From JBGCDD01 sp045105075 (GTDB taxonomy: Bacteria > Pseudomonadota > Alphaproteobacteria > Rhodobacterales > Rhodobacteraceae): 6,438 bases of DNA. The notes under the pieces are model-generated. The model did not search any database. It was not told the origin of the DNA and worked only from the letters and a program-made list of their open reading frames with translations. Numbering within the stretch: the stretch's first letter is position 1; every line of letters begins with the position of its first letter. Shown in pieces: positions 1 through 6,199 of the stretch. The stretch spans positions 1 through 6,438 of the forward strand of contig JBGCDD010000272.1 of the NCBI GenBank assembly GCA_045105075.1. Reading direction: 5' to 3'. The translations under genes were made by a program, and so were the position numbers.

Positions 1-490
1 CGACCGACGGTGCGGGATTTGATCGAACAGAGCGGGCTCGGCCACGCCGGCCCCGGCAATGAACCGTGCCACAGCGACCGGGCGCTGATCCAACGCAGTG
101 ACGTCTTCGCCCTCTGGAAACGTATCGATTTCGACACCGTAGCCGTCCTGCGCGGCGGCCAGCACCATGTTTTCCAGAAAACACCCCAACCCAATGACAA
201 TTTGCCGGCTGAACGGATCGGTATGGGGCAACAAACGGGTGGTATCAACAAACAGCGTCACCTGATCCGGCGTGCCAAGATCCACAAGCCAGGGCTGTCG
301 GTTGTGCGGATTGGGTGCCAAGATCGCGTGGCTCAGCGCGCGTTTGCGCACATCGTCATATTGCCCGGCCATCGCCCAGGGCTGCGTTGCCGTGCGCGGC
401 GCGCGGGTGACGGCATAGGCGCCAGAGCCGGCAGCCAGAATCAGGCCACCACCCAGAATGGCCAGTGTTTTTCGACGGGAAAAGGTCATG
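1..490 (-). CDS. Tat-signal nitroreductase-like (Acg-type) protein, C-terminus outside the window
   Basis: This is the N-terminal 163 residues of a leftward gene cut by the window edge. The start is the ATG at 488-490, preceded on its own strand by AAGGAG six bases upstream. The protein opens with a twin-arginine signal (MTFSRRKTLAILGGG, R5-R6), a hydrophobic stretch to about residue 26 and a possible A-Y-A cleavage site at 24-26. Residues 58-67 read APNPHNRQPW, matching the N-P-H-N-x-Q-P-W element of Tat-exported nitroreductase-family proteins related to mycobacterial Acg. Residues 91-107 (DPFSRQ, then a G-L-G-C-F-L-E-N stretch) fit a second conserved block, and the visible part ends in HRRS, reminiscent of the family's H-R-R-T motif. 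Such proteins are predicted flavin-binding oxidoreductases, but their substrates are largely unknown. Tat export would put a folded, cofactor-loaded enzyme in the periplasm or on the membrane. Expression is probably set by the palindrome-covered promoter just upstream. The family call is fairly secure; the substrate cannot be inferred. Confidence 0.8.
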
Positions 491-510
491 TCAGTCTCCT
501 TTTTAATTCG

Positions 511-534
511 ATATCGTATTATATAACACGATAT
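511..534. promoter_or_regulatory. 24-bp near-perfect palindrome, probable operator
   Basis: Arms ATATCGT and ACGATAT flank a self-complementary core TTATATAA. Only one symmetric pair (518 against 527) is mismatched, so 22 of 24 positions obey dyad symmetry. The site covers the -10 box and part of the spacer of the leftward promoter. It is also the only strong dyad in the divergent gap, so it could act on the rightward lldD-like gene as well. The size and AT-rich symmetry suit a homodimeric winged-helix repressor (MarR, PadR or ArsR class), but the regulator is not in the window and its family is a guess. Confidence 0.65.
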
Positions 535-547
535 GATCTATCTTCAA
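518..547 (-). promoter_or_regulatory. Sigma-70-type promoter of the nitroreductase-like gene
   Basis: Read on the minus strand, TTGAAG (542-547) is followed by an 18-bp spacer and a perfect TATAAT (518-523). The predicted RNA start lies around 510-512, giving a short leader of roughly 20 bases that ends in the AAGGAG ribosome-binding site. The -10 hexamer and most of the spacer lie inside the 24-bp palindrome. Seen directly as a consensus match; promoter activity is inferred. Confidence 0.65.
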
Positions 548-625
548 GAGAAACTCGGACAGCCCATTGAGAAAGCCCCGTCGAATTGGTAAGCAAATTT
601 GACCAACGCTTGAGGAGACCGGGAC

Positions 626-1792
626 ATGCCCGTGATTACCAATATCGACGATCTCAAACGTATCTATGAACGTCGTGTGCCGCGCATGTTCTATGATTAC
701 GCCGAAAGCGGCAGCTGGACAGAACAGACCTTCCGCGACAATTCTTCTGATTTCGAACAGATCAGGCTGCGTCAGCGCGTGGCGGTTGATATGACCGGGC
801 GCAGCACCGCCAGCCAGATGATCGGCGAGGATGTGGCGATGCCTGTCGCGCTGGCCCCTGTTGGTCTGACCGGTATGCAGCATGCCGACGGCGAGATGAA
901 GGCCGCAATGGCCGCCAAGGATTTCGGCGTGCCCTTTACCCTGTCCACCATGTCGATCAACTCGATCGAGGACGTGGCCGAGCACACCAAAGCGCCATTC
1001 TGGTTCCAGCTTTATACGATGAAAGACACCGATTACACCGCGCGCCTGATCGAACGGGCCAAAGCAGCGAACTGTTCGGCGCTGGTTATCACGCTGGACC
1101 TGCAAATTCTGGGTCAGCGCCATAAAGATCTGAAAAACGGCTTGTCGGCCCCGCCCAAGCTGACGCCCAAGACCCTTGCCAATCTGGCAACCAAATGGTC
1201 CTGGGGGCTGGAAATGCTGCGGGCCAAACGGCGCGAGTTTGGCAATATCGTGGGCCATGTTCACGGCATCTCTGACGCCTCATCGCTGGGCGCCTGGACG
1301 GCTGAACAGTTTGATCCGGCGCTGGATTGGTCCAAAGTCGCCAAGCTGATGGAGCAATGGGGCGGCAAGGTGATCCTCAAGGGGATCCTTGATGCAGAAG
1401 ATGCCCGAATGGCAGCCAAACTGGGCGCCGATGCGATCATTGTGTCCAACCATGGCGGGCGCCAGCTCGACGGCGCACTGAGTTCAATCAAGGTTTTGCG
1501 GGCGATCCTCGAAGCCGTGGGTGACAAGGTCGAGGTGCATCTGGATGGCGGCATCCGCTCGGGTCAGGACGTACTCAAAGCGCTGGCAATGGGGGCAAAA
1601 GGCACCCATATCGGGCGCGCTTTCGTCTATGGATTGGGCGCGATGGGCCAAAAAGGAGTGACCACAGCGCTTGAGTTGATCCACCGCGAATTGGACGTGA
1701 CCATGGCGCTGTGCGGCGAAACCAATGTGGCCGATCTGAGTCGTGTGAACCTGTTGATCCCCGAAGGGTTTGAGGGCAACTGGCAGGCCTGA
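626..1792 (+). CDS. lldD: FMN-dependent alpha-hydroxy-acid dehydrogenase, L-lactate dehydrogenase-like
   Basis: This 388-residue protein is a full-length member of the FMN-dependent alpha-hydroxy-acid oxidase/dehydrogenase family, a TIM barrel that oxidises L-2-hydroxy acids such as lactate to 2-oxo acids. The active-site signature SNHGGRQ is at 274-280, with catalytic base H276 and substrate-binding R279. Other residues known from spinach glycolate oxidase are present by alignment from memory: Y25, Y130 (FQLY), T156 and D158, R165 and K252. The FMN phosphate-binding DGGIRSG is at 307-313, followed by HIGRAF. The glycolate oxidase W108 position appears to be M109, so substrate preference may differ from plant glycolate oxidase. 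The start at 626 is supported by GAGGAG eight bases upstream. Length is close to E. coli LldD (about 396 residues). The enzyme probably works at the inner face of the cytoplasmic membrane, passing electrons to quinone. Its stop codon overlaps the start of the next gene. The family is certain; lactate as the substrate is probable, with other 2-hydroxy acids possible. Confidence 0.9.
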   Translation: MPVITNIDDLKRIYERRVPRMFYDYAESGSWTEQTFRDNSSDFEQIRLRQRVAVDMTGRSTASQMIGEDVAMPVALAPVGLTGMQHADGEMKAAMAAKDFGVPFTLSTMSINSIEDVAEHTKAPFWFQLYTMKDTDYTARLIERAKAANCSALVITLDLQILGQRHKDLKNGLSAPPKLTPKTLANLATKWSWGLEMLRAKRREFGNIVGHVHGISDASSLGAWTAEQFDPALDWSKVAKLMEQWGGKVILKGILDAEDARMAAKLGADAIIVSNHGGRQLDGALSSIKVLRAILEAVGDKVEVHLDGGIRSGQDVLKALAMGAKGTHIGRAFVYGLGAMGQKGVTTALELIHRELDVTMALCGETNVADLSRVNLLIPEGFEGNWQA

Positions 1793-2403
1793 TGCTGATC
1801 TTTTCGGCCCAATCCCTTGCGTTTATCGCCGTGCCCAAAACCGGAAGCACGGCGATAGACATGGCGCTGAAACCACGCGCCGACATCCTGTTCACCCGCC
1901 AACGCAAGCACATGACAGCGCGGCGGTTTCGCACCAAAATGGCGCCGTTTCTGGCCCGCGAGTTCAATCTGAACGTCGAGCTGTTTGCTGTGATGCGCGA
2001 ACCTGAAGAACAGATTCGCAGCTGGTATCGCTATCGCGCCCGTGCGGCGCGGGACGGGTCAGACAACTCGACCCACGGGATCAGCTTTGACGCTTTTGTG
2101 CGCCACGTGATCGAAAAGAAACCTCCGGCTTTTGCCGCCATTGGCAGTCAGATGGGGATGCTCGGGTCGGGAAAAGGCGCGCTAATGGTTGATCATCTGT
2201 TTGCCCATGAAACCCCGCGCCATGCTCTGTCGTTTCTGGCTGACCGTTTCGGCGAGCCGATCAAGTTGAGCCAAAAGAACGTCTCGCCTACGGTCGACGC
2301 TCCGCTGGATCCGTCCACGCGCGCGTTGTTGCGCAATGCCCGACCGCATGAATTTGCGCTTTATGATCGCTTGATGGATGCAGGCGGCAAGCTGTCAGCC
2401 TGA
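1792..2403 (+). CDS. Small sulfotransferase-like protein
   Basis: This 203-residue protein shows the two cofactor motifs of sulfotransferases. Near the N-terminus, VPKTGSTAI (14-22) resembles the 5'-phosphosulfate-binding loop of PAPS-dependent enzymes, with K16. Residues 69-79 (R69-x-P71, then S77-W-Y) resemble the 3'-phosphate-binding segment R-x-P-x5-S-x-Y. Later elements also fit the family: Q120, the VDHLFAHE stretch at 133-140 and KNVSP at 162-166. It is shorter than many cytosolic sulfotransferases (about 250-300 residues) and has no signal peptide or membrane segment, so it is probably cytoplasmic. The acceptor is unknown. Its ATG overlaps the lldD stop (TGATG), and only a weak AGG-type ribosome-binding site precedes it, so translational coupling to lldD is likely. 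Its 3' end overlaps the convergent MFS gene by 9 bp. The fold call is well supported; actual sulfotransfer activity is inferred. Confidence 0.75.
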   Translation: MLIFSAQSLAFIAVPKTGSTAIDMALKPRADILFTRQRKHMTARRFRTKMAPFLAREFNLNVELFAVMREPEEQIRSWYRYRARAARDGSDNSTHGISFDAFVRHVIEKKPPAFAAIGSQMGMLGSGKGALMVDHLFAHETPRHALSFLADRFGEPIKLSQKNVSPTVDAPLDPSTRALLRNARPHEFALYDRLMDAGGKLSA

Positions 2404-3546
2404 TGCGGCCAAACGGCGGGTGATCAGCGGCACGAGGATCACGGCAACCATCACCAAACTGGCCGACACCACCAAAAACGCAGCCGGCAAGCCGTAGCTG
2501 TCCGAGGTGACGCCAATCAGCGTGGGGCCAAAGATGAAGGCGCCGTAACCAACAACCGACGCGCGCCCAATCGCCGCGACCCGGTCCGAGGCTGGCACAA
2601 CCCGGCCCACCAGCGCCATCGCCAAAGGCACCAGAACCGAGACGCCCGCACCCAGAACGCCAAAACCCAGATAGGCCAACGCCAGGGTTGGAGAAAACGC
2701 CGCCAGCGCAAGACCAAAGGCCGAAATCAAACTGGCGCCGGCGATCATGACCGTGTCGCGCACCCGCGATGCGATAATCTGTCCGAACAGGCGCCCGAAC
2801 CCCATGGACAGACCCAAAATCGCCGGTCCCAGCGCGCCTTGGGCCGCACTTCCGCCCAGCGTGCGTTCCAGATGCAACGCCGACCAGCCCTCGGCCGATT
2901 GTTCGGCGAAAAACGCGGCCAGCACCACAATCCCGCCAAGCCAGACCAAGCCCGACGCAGCCCCCCCGACACGGCCAGGCGTGCGTTCCTCCTGCGCCGC
3001 CGGGGTGATGCGCATGAACAGGCACAGACCGAAGATCACCGCGCAGACAGTGCCAAAGATCGGTATCGGACCAGCGCCCGCCTCGCGTGCGAATCCGGTC
3101 AGCAACGCGCATCCCGCATAGGCAAACGAGAAAATCGCGTGGTTGAGGTTCATCAGCGGGCGGGCGGTGGACGATTCGATTTCCGCGACCCGCGCGTTCA
3201 TCAAAATGTCGCCGACACCCGATGTCATCGCTGCCAGAAACATCACCAAGGTGAAGATCACAACAGTGCCAGAGACCCCCGCCAGCACGAAACTGATGGC
3301 CATCAGCGCGGTTGTGGCCATCAGAGACAAGTCCTTTAGGCGCGCGTCAACCACTGGCGCCAACCACATTGCCGCGACCGCACCAAGACTGGACACCATA
3401 AAAGACAGGCCAAACATGGCATCATTGGCTCCGATCTGCGCCTTGATCACCGGCACTTGCGCGGCAAATGCGGCCCAGACCATGCCCATTGCCACAAAGG
3501 CCAATGCCGGGATTCGGCTGGCGCGGATGTCCTGGAATAAACCCAT
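2395..3546 (-). CDS. MFS transporter (YbjJ-like major facilitator)
   Basis: This 383-residue, strongly hydrophobic protein has about 12 predicted membrane segments in two halves, separated by a polar loop at about 181-196 (TPAAQEERTPGR). It opens MGLFQDIRASR and then enters the first helix. The block around GDILMNAR (112-119), the LMNLNHAIFSF stretch at 131-141 with H136, and the AEQSAEGWSALHL element (214-226) resemble the E. coli YbjJ-like branch of the major facilitator superfamily. The role is solute movement across the cytoplasmic membrane, by import or export; the substrate cannot be read from sequence. I chose the ATG at 3544-3546 because it sits directly before the usual family N-terminus. 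The frame stays open upstream to 3885, but that extension is not membrane-like and would run antisense into rplY. The ribosome-binding site is poor (AAAGG only one base from the ATG). It is divergent from rplY and converges on the sulfotransferase-like gene. Confidence 0.85.
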   Translation of the reverse strand: MGLFQDIRASRIPALAFVAMGMVWAAFAAQVPVIKAQIGANDAMFGLSFMVSSLGAVAAMWLAPVVDARLKDLSLMATTALMAISFVLAGVSGTVVIFTLVMFLAAMTSGVGDILMNARVAEIESSTARPLMNLNHAIFSFAYAGCALLTGFAREAGAGPIPIFGTVCAVIFGLCLFMRITPAAQEERTPGRVGGAASGLVWLGGIVVLAAFFAEQSAEGWSALHLERTLGGSAAQGALGPAILGLSMGFGRLFGQIIASRVRDTVMIAGASLISAFGLALAAFSPTLALAYLGFGVLGAGVSVLVPLAMALVGRVVPASDRVAAIGRASVVGYGAFIFGPTLIGVTSDSYGLPAAFLVVSASLVMVAVILVPLITRRLAASG

Positions 3547-3592
3547 GCCTTTGCCCGTCGCACACGCGCCTTGGACACGCAAGCAAAAGCTC

Positions 3593-3621
3593 TTTTCAAC
3601 AGGGGTCGAACGGTCTATACG
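3593..3621 (+). promoter_or_regulatory. Candidate promoter of rplY
   Basis: TTTTCA (3593-3598) and TATACG (3616-3621) are separated by 17 bp, and each matches the sigma-70 consensus at four of six positions. Initiation near 3628 would give a leader of about 55 bases containing the hairpin at 3633-3661. It is the best match in the divergent gap but only moderate. I could not identify a convincing promoter for the leftward MFS gene. Confidence 0.4.
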
Positions 3622-3632
3622 CGCGTCTTCAC

Positions 3633-3661
3633 GCGGGGATACAGCCTTGGAGGATCCCCGC
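3633..3661 (+). promoter_or_regulatory. Stem-loop in the rplY leader with a second Shine-Dalgarno-like sequence in its loop
   Basis: GCGGGGAT (3633-3640) pairs perfectly with ATCCCCGC (3654-3661) around a 13-base loop. The loop contains TTGGAGG (3647-3653), a better anti-Shine-Dalgarno match than the real rplY site TTGGAGA (3670-3676) just downstream, yet no start codon follows it at usable distance. There is no U-tract, so it is not a terminator. L25 autogenously represses its own gene in gammaproteobacteria. Whether this leader does something comparable is inference. Confidence 0.5.
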
Positions 3662-3682
3662 CCTATCAATTGGAGAATTAAC

Positions 3683-4327
3683 ATGGCCGGAGAGATCCCT
3701 GATCTTAACGCCCAGGAACGTACGGGGACAGGCAAGGGCGCCGCTCGTTCGGCACGTCGTGCCGGTATGGTTCCGGGTATCGTTTTTGGTGGCGACACAG
3801 ATCCGCTTCCCATCAACATCCCTTTCAACGTGCTGCTGAAAAAGCTCAAAGCCGGGCGGTTCAAGTCGACGCTGTTCAATCTCAAGGTTGAAGGCCAAGA
3901 CGACGTGCGCGTGATTTGCCGCGATGTTCAGCGCGATGTTGTCAAAGACCTGCCCACACATATCGACCTGATGCGCCTGCGCCGCACCACCAAAGTCAAC
4001 CTGTTCATTCCGGTTGAAGTGATCGGCGAAGAGGTTTCGCCTGGTCTGAAAAAAGGCGGTGTTCTGACATTGGTGCGCCCCGAGGTCGACCTGATCGTGA
4101 CTGCGGGCGATATCCCCGATCACATCAGCATCGATATTTCCGAGCTGGAAGTCGGCGACACAGTGACCATTTCTGCGGTCAATCTGCCGGCGGGTGCCAA
4201 GCCCACAGTCGATCGTGATTTCGTGATTGCCAACATCTCGGCACCGTCGGGCCTGCGTTCGTCCGACAATGCAGATGACGACGAGGCGGAAGCAGACGCA
4301 CCGGAAGCGGCAGCAGCCGAAGAATAG
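3683..4327 (+). CDS. rplY: 50S ribosomal protein L25/general stress protein CTC
   Basis: This 214-residue protein is the two-domain (CTC/TL5) form of bacterial L25, which binds 5S rRNA in the central protuberance of the large subunit. The N-terminal L25 domain covers about residues 5-97, with GTGKGAARSARRAGMVPG (14-32), an L-K-A-G-R-F-K-S-T-L-F stretch near 55-65 and HIDLMRL (93-99). The C-terminal beta domain covers about 103-188. A low-complexity acidic/alanine tail (about 193-214) closes the protein. The start at 3683 is set by GGAG (3672-3675) seven bases upstream; the frame is open further 5' but that stretch lacks family sequence. It is followed by a strong intrinsic terminator and then pth, the gene order common in many bacteria. 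Confidence 0.96.
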   Translation: MAGEIPDLNAQERTGTGKGAARSARRAGMVPGIVFGGDTDPLPINIPFNVLLKKLKAGRFKSTLFNLKVEGQDDVRVICRDVQRDVVKDLPTHIDLMRLRRTTKVNLFIPVEVIGEEVSPGLKKGGVLTLVRPEVDLIVTAGDIPDHISIDISELEVGDTVTISAVNLPAGAKPTVDRDFVIANISAPSGLRSSDNADDDEAEADAPEAAAAEE

Positions 4328-4348
4328 GTTCTGCCAAAAACGGATTTT

Positions 4349-4377
4349 AAAGCGGGGCCTTTTCGGGGCCCCGTTTT
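4349..4377 (+). terminator. Rho-independent terminator after rplY
   Basis: CGGGGCC (4353-4359) and GGCCCCG (4367-4373) form a perfect 7-bp GC stem around a 7-base loop, followed by TTTT (4374-4377) and a further T-rich stretch. An A-rich flank (4349-4351) extends the pairing into the U-tract. It starts 22 bases after the rplY stop, so rplY is probably transcribed mostly on its own and pth needs a promoter of its own or read-through. Confidence 0.88.
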
Positions 4378-4448
4378 GCGTTTCAACACAGCCTCTGGCC
4401 CCGGGTGCGATTTCAGGGCACAAGAGGATCAAGACAGCGAGGTACGGC

Positions 4449-5126
4449 ATGAAACTGATTGTGGGGCTTGGCAATCCTGGTGCGAAATACGCCCGGAACC
4501 GGCACAATATTGGTTTTATGGCGGTCGATCGTGTCGCTGAAGACCATGGGTTTGCGCCGTGGCGGTCAAAGTTCCAGGGCCGTGTGAGCGACGGGCGGTT
4601 GGGCAGCGACAAAGCAGTTTTGCTCAAACCCGAAACATTCATGAACCTGTCGGGGCAATCTGTGGGCGAAGCCATGCGGTTTTACAAACTGACGCCCGGC
4701 GATGTTGTCGTGCTGCATGACGAGCTGGACCTCGCCCCCGGCAAGCTGAAGGTCAAAACCGGCGGCGGCCATGCCGGGCACAACGGTTTGCGCTCGATCC
4801 ATTCCCACATTGGTGAGGCCTATGTTCGGGTGCGCATCGGCATCGGCCATCCCGGCCACAAAGACCGTGTGCCCAGCTATGTGCTGCATGATTTCGCCCG
4901 CGCGGATGACGCTTGGCTGGGCGAAATGGTGCAAGGCATAGCCGATGGCGCGCCCTATCTGGCCGACGGCGACAACGGGCGCTTCATGAACGCTGTGGCG
5001 CAACGCACGGCGCCGCCCCGGTCTTCTAAGACGGTCAAGAAAGCCTCTACCGAGGTGAAGCCACCTCCAGAGCCCCAGCCTGACACCCGTTCAGCCCTGC
5101 AAAAATTGGCGGATCGTTTCAAATGA
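4449..5126 (+). CDS. pth: Peptidyl-tRNA hydrolase
   Basis: This 225-residue cytoplasmic enzyme cleaves the ester bond of peptidyl-tRNAs that drop off the ribosome, recycling tRNA. The bacterial Pth signatures are present: KLIVGLGNPG (2-11), Y14, RHNIGF (18-23), KPETFMNLSG (60-69), HDELDL (90-95) and GGGHAGHNGLRSI (105-117). The catalytic His is H19 (E. coli H20). N9, N66, D91 and N112 match the other active-site positions. The catalytic domain ends near residue 187. The rest is a basic and proline-rich tail ending LQKLADRFK, not present in the roughly 194-residue E. coli enzyme. The ATG at 4449 follows GAGG (4439-4442) with six bases between, and begins exactly at the family N-terminus. The stop overlaps the next gene by ATGA. 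I found no clear promoter in 4378-4448. Confidence 0.97.
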   Translation: MKLIVGLGNPGAKYARNRHNIGFMAVDRVAEDHGFAPWRSKFQGRVSDGRLGSDKAVLLKPETFMNLSGQSVGEAMRFYKLTPGDVVVLHDELDLAPGKLKVKTGGGHAGHNGLRSIHSHIGEAYVRVRIGIGHPGHKDRVPSYVLHDFARADDAWLGEMVQGIADGAPYLADGDNGRFMNAVAQRTAPPRSSKTVKKASTEVKPPPEPQPDTRSALQKLADRFK

Positions 5127-6151
5127 CCATACGCAACGCCCTTCTCATTCAAAGCGAAGCCTGCGACGGGCTGGGATCGCCCTTTATGGGCCGCCTGATG
5201 GCGGGCTTGGCGCAAAACTGGCCCGATGACAGCGTTATTGGGCGGCTTTGTTCACAATGGGAGGGCGATATCGGGCCATCTGCGGCTTCACTTCCGCTGC
5301 GTTTGGCCGGTGGTTTGCATGCTTTGGTGTTGAATGGAGAAGACGCCGACTTGCAGTCCGTTTACCCGCCAAAGACCACCGATGATGAGATCTTGATCGC
5401 AAAAGTTCTGGACGCGATGGAGCGCCACAGCACCTTTTTGGTGGACTGGATGCAAAGCGCACCCCAAACCAACGAAGTGCGCCGCAGTGCGGTGATGATT
5501 GCCGCCGCACAACAGCTGGCCACCCGGTTTGATCTGCCCTTTGTTACCTCGGAATTGGGCGCCAGCGCCGGGTTGAACCTGAACTGGGATCACTTCGCGT
5601 TGGAAACCGATCAGGGGCGTTTGGGTCCTGACGCCGCCGCGTTGACGCTGAACCCCACATGGCGAGGTGCTTTCCCTGCGCCTGGGCCTGTTCACGTGGC
5701 CGAAAGGGCGGGCGTTGACCTCAACCCGCTGGATCCATCACGGGCCGAGGACGCCCAGCGCCTTCTGGCCTATCTGTGGCCGGACCAACCGTTTCGGGCC
5801 GACCTGACGCGCGCGGCTATCGCTATTCAGCGAACCGAAGTCGCCAAAAGTGATGCGATTGATTGGTTGCAAACGCGGCTCAGCTCGGTGCCGCAGGGGC
5901 ACATCCACCTGATTTATCACACCATTGCTTGGCAATATTTCCCGGCCCAAGCCCAAGCGCGCGGCACCAAGATGATCCAAGCGCAGGGTGCACGCGCCAC
6001 GTCCGACACACCGTTGGCCTGGCTGCAATATGAGGCCGATGGTCATAGTCCCGGCGCCGGGATCGTGTTGCGCCTGTGGCCCGGTGATCTGGTGATCCCA
6101 CTGGGGCGCGCCGATTTTCACGGCCGATGGGTGGACTGGACCGCAGGGTGA
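5123..6151 (+). CDS. DUF2332 family protein, function unknown
   Basis: This 342-residue protein looks like a complete member of the DUF2332 family, whose biochemical role is not established as far as I know. Recognisable blocks are LPLRLAGGLHALVLNG (57-72), QTNEVRRSAV (115-124), ELGASAGLNLNWDHF (144-158), GVDLNPLDP (197-205) and IHLIYHTIAWQYFP (261-274). The E-x-G-x-S-x-G element near 144-150 superficially resembles the glycine-rich motif I of SAM-dependent methyltransferases, which hints at a Rossmann-like nucleotide fold but proves nothing. There is no signal peptide or membrane helix, so it is probably cytoplasmic. Its ATG overlaps the pth stop (ATGA) and the end of pth supplies no strong Shine-Dalgarno, so it is likely translationally coupled to pth. 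The family call is from memory of the conserved blocks. Confidence 0.8.
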   Translation: MTIRNALLIQSEACDGLGSPFMGRLMAGLAQNWPDDSVIGRLCSQWEGDIGPSAASLPLRLAGGLHALVLNGEDADLQSVYPPKTTDDEILIAKVLDAMERHSTFLVDWMQSAPQTNEVRRSAVMIAAAQQLATRFDLPFVTSELGASAGLNLNWDHFALETDQGRLGPDAAALTLNPTWRGAFPAPGPVHVAERAGVDLNPLDPSRAEDAQRLLAYLWPDQPFRADLTRAAIAIQRTEVAKSDAIDWLQTRLSSVPQGHIHLIYHTIAWQYFPAQAQARGTKMIQAQGARATSDTPLAWLQYEADGHSPGAGIVLRLWPGDLVIPLGRADFHGRWVDWTAG

Positions 6152-6199
6152 ACCCGGCCTAGTCTGACGCAGAGCACAAATCAGGGGCGGAAGCGCGCA

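Noticed and set aside
10..570. Plus-strand open frame of 186 codons near the left edge
   Set aside because: It is antisense to the nitroreductase-like gene, which has clear family motifs, and it runs through the operator and promoter region.
567..595. Possible rightward promoter for lldD (TTGAGA, 17 bp, TAAGCA)
   Set aside because: The -10 matches consensus at only three of six positions, which is too weak to list as a feature.
503..1264. Long minus-strand open frame (253 codons) opposite the lldD-like gene
   Set aside because: It lies antisense to a certain gene, its translation is rich in H, G, Q and R with no recognisable domain, and no ribosome-binding site stands out. It is a by-product of high-GC codon bias.
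2839..3339. Plus-strand open frame of 166 codons inside the MFS region
   Set aside because: It is a highly charged, low-information translation opposite a confident membrane protein. It is an antisense shadow.
3143..3682. Upstream extension of the rplY frame by 180 codons
   Set aside because: It is antisense to the MFS gene and has no L25-like sequence. The ATG at 3683 has a good ribosome-binding site and starts the known domain.
3547..3885. Upstream extension of the MFS frame by 113 codons
   Set aside because: The added residues are not membrane-like and would overlap the rplY start on the other strand. The family N-terminus fits the ATG at 3546.
3629..4675. Minus-strand open frame of 348 codons opposite rplY and the start of pth
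   Set aside because: It crosses two certain genes and the terminator between them, and its sequence resembles no family. It is an antisense shadow.
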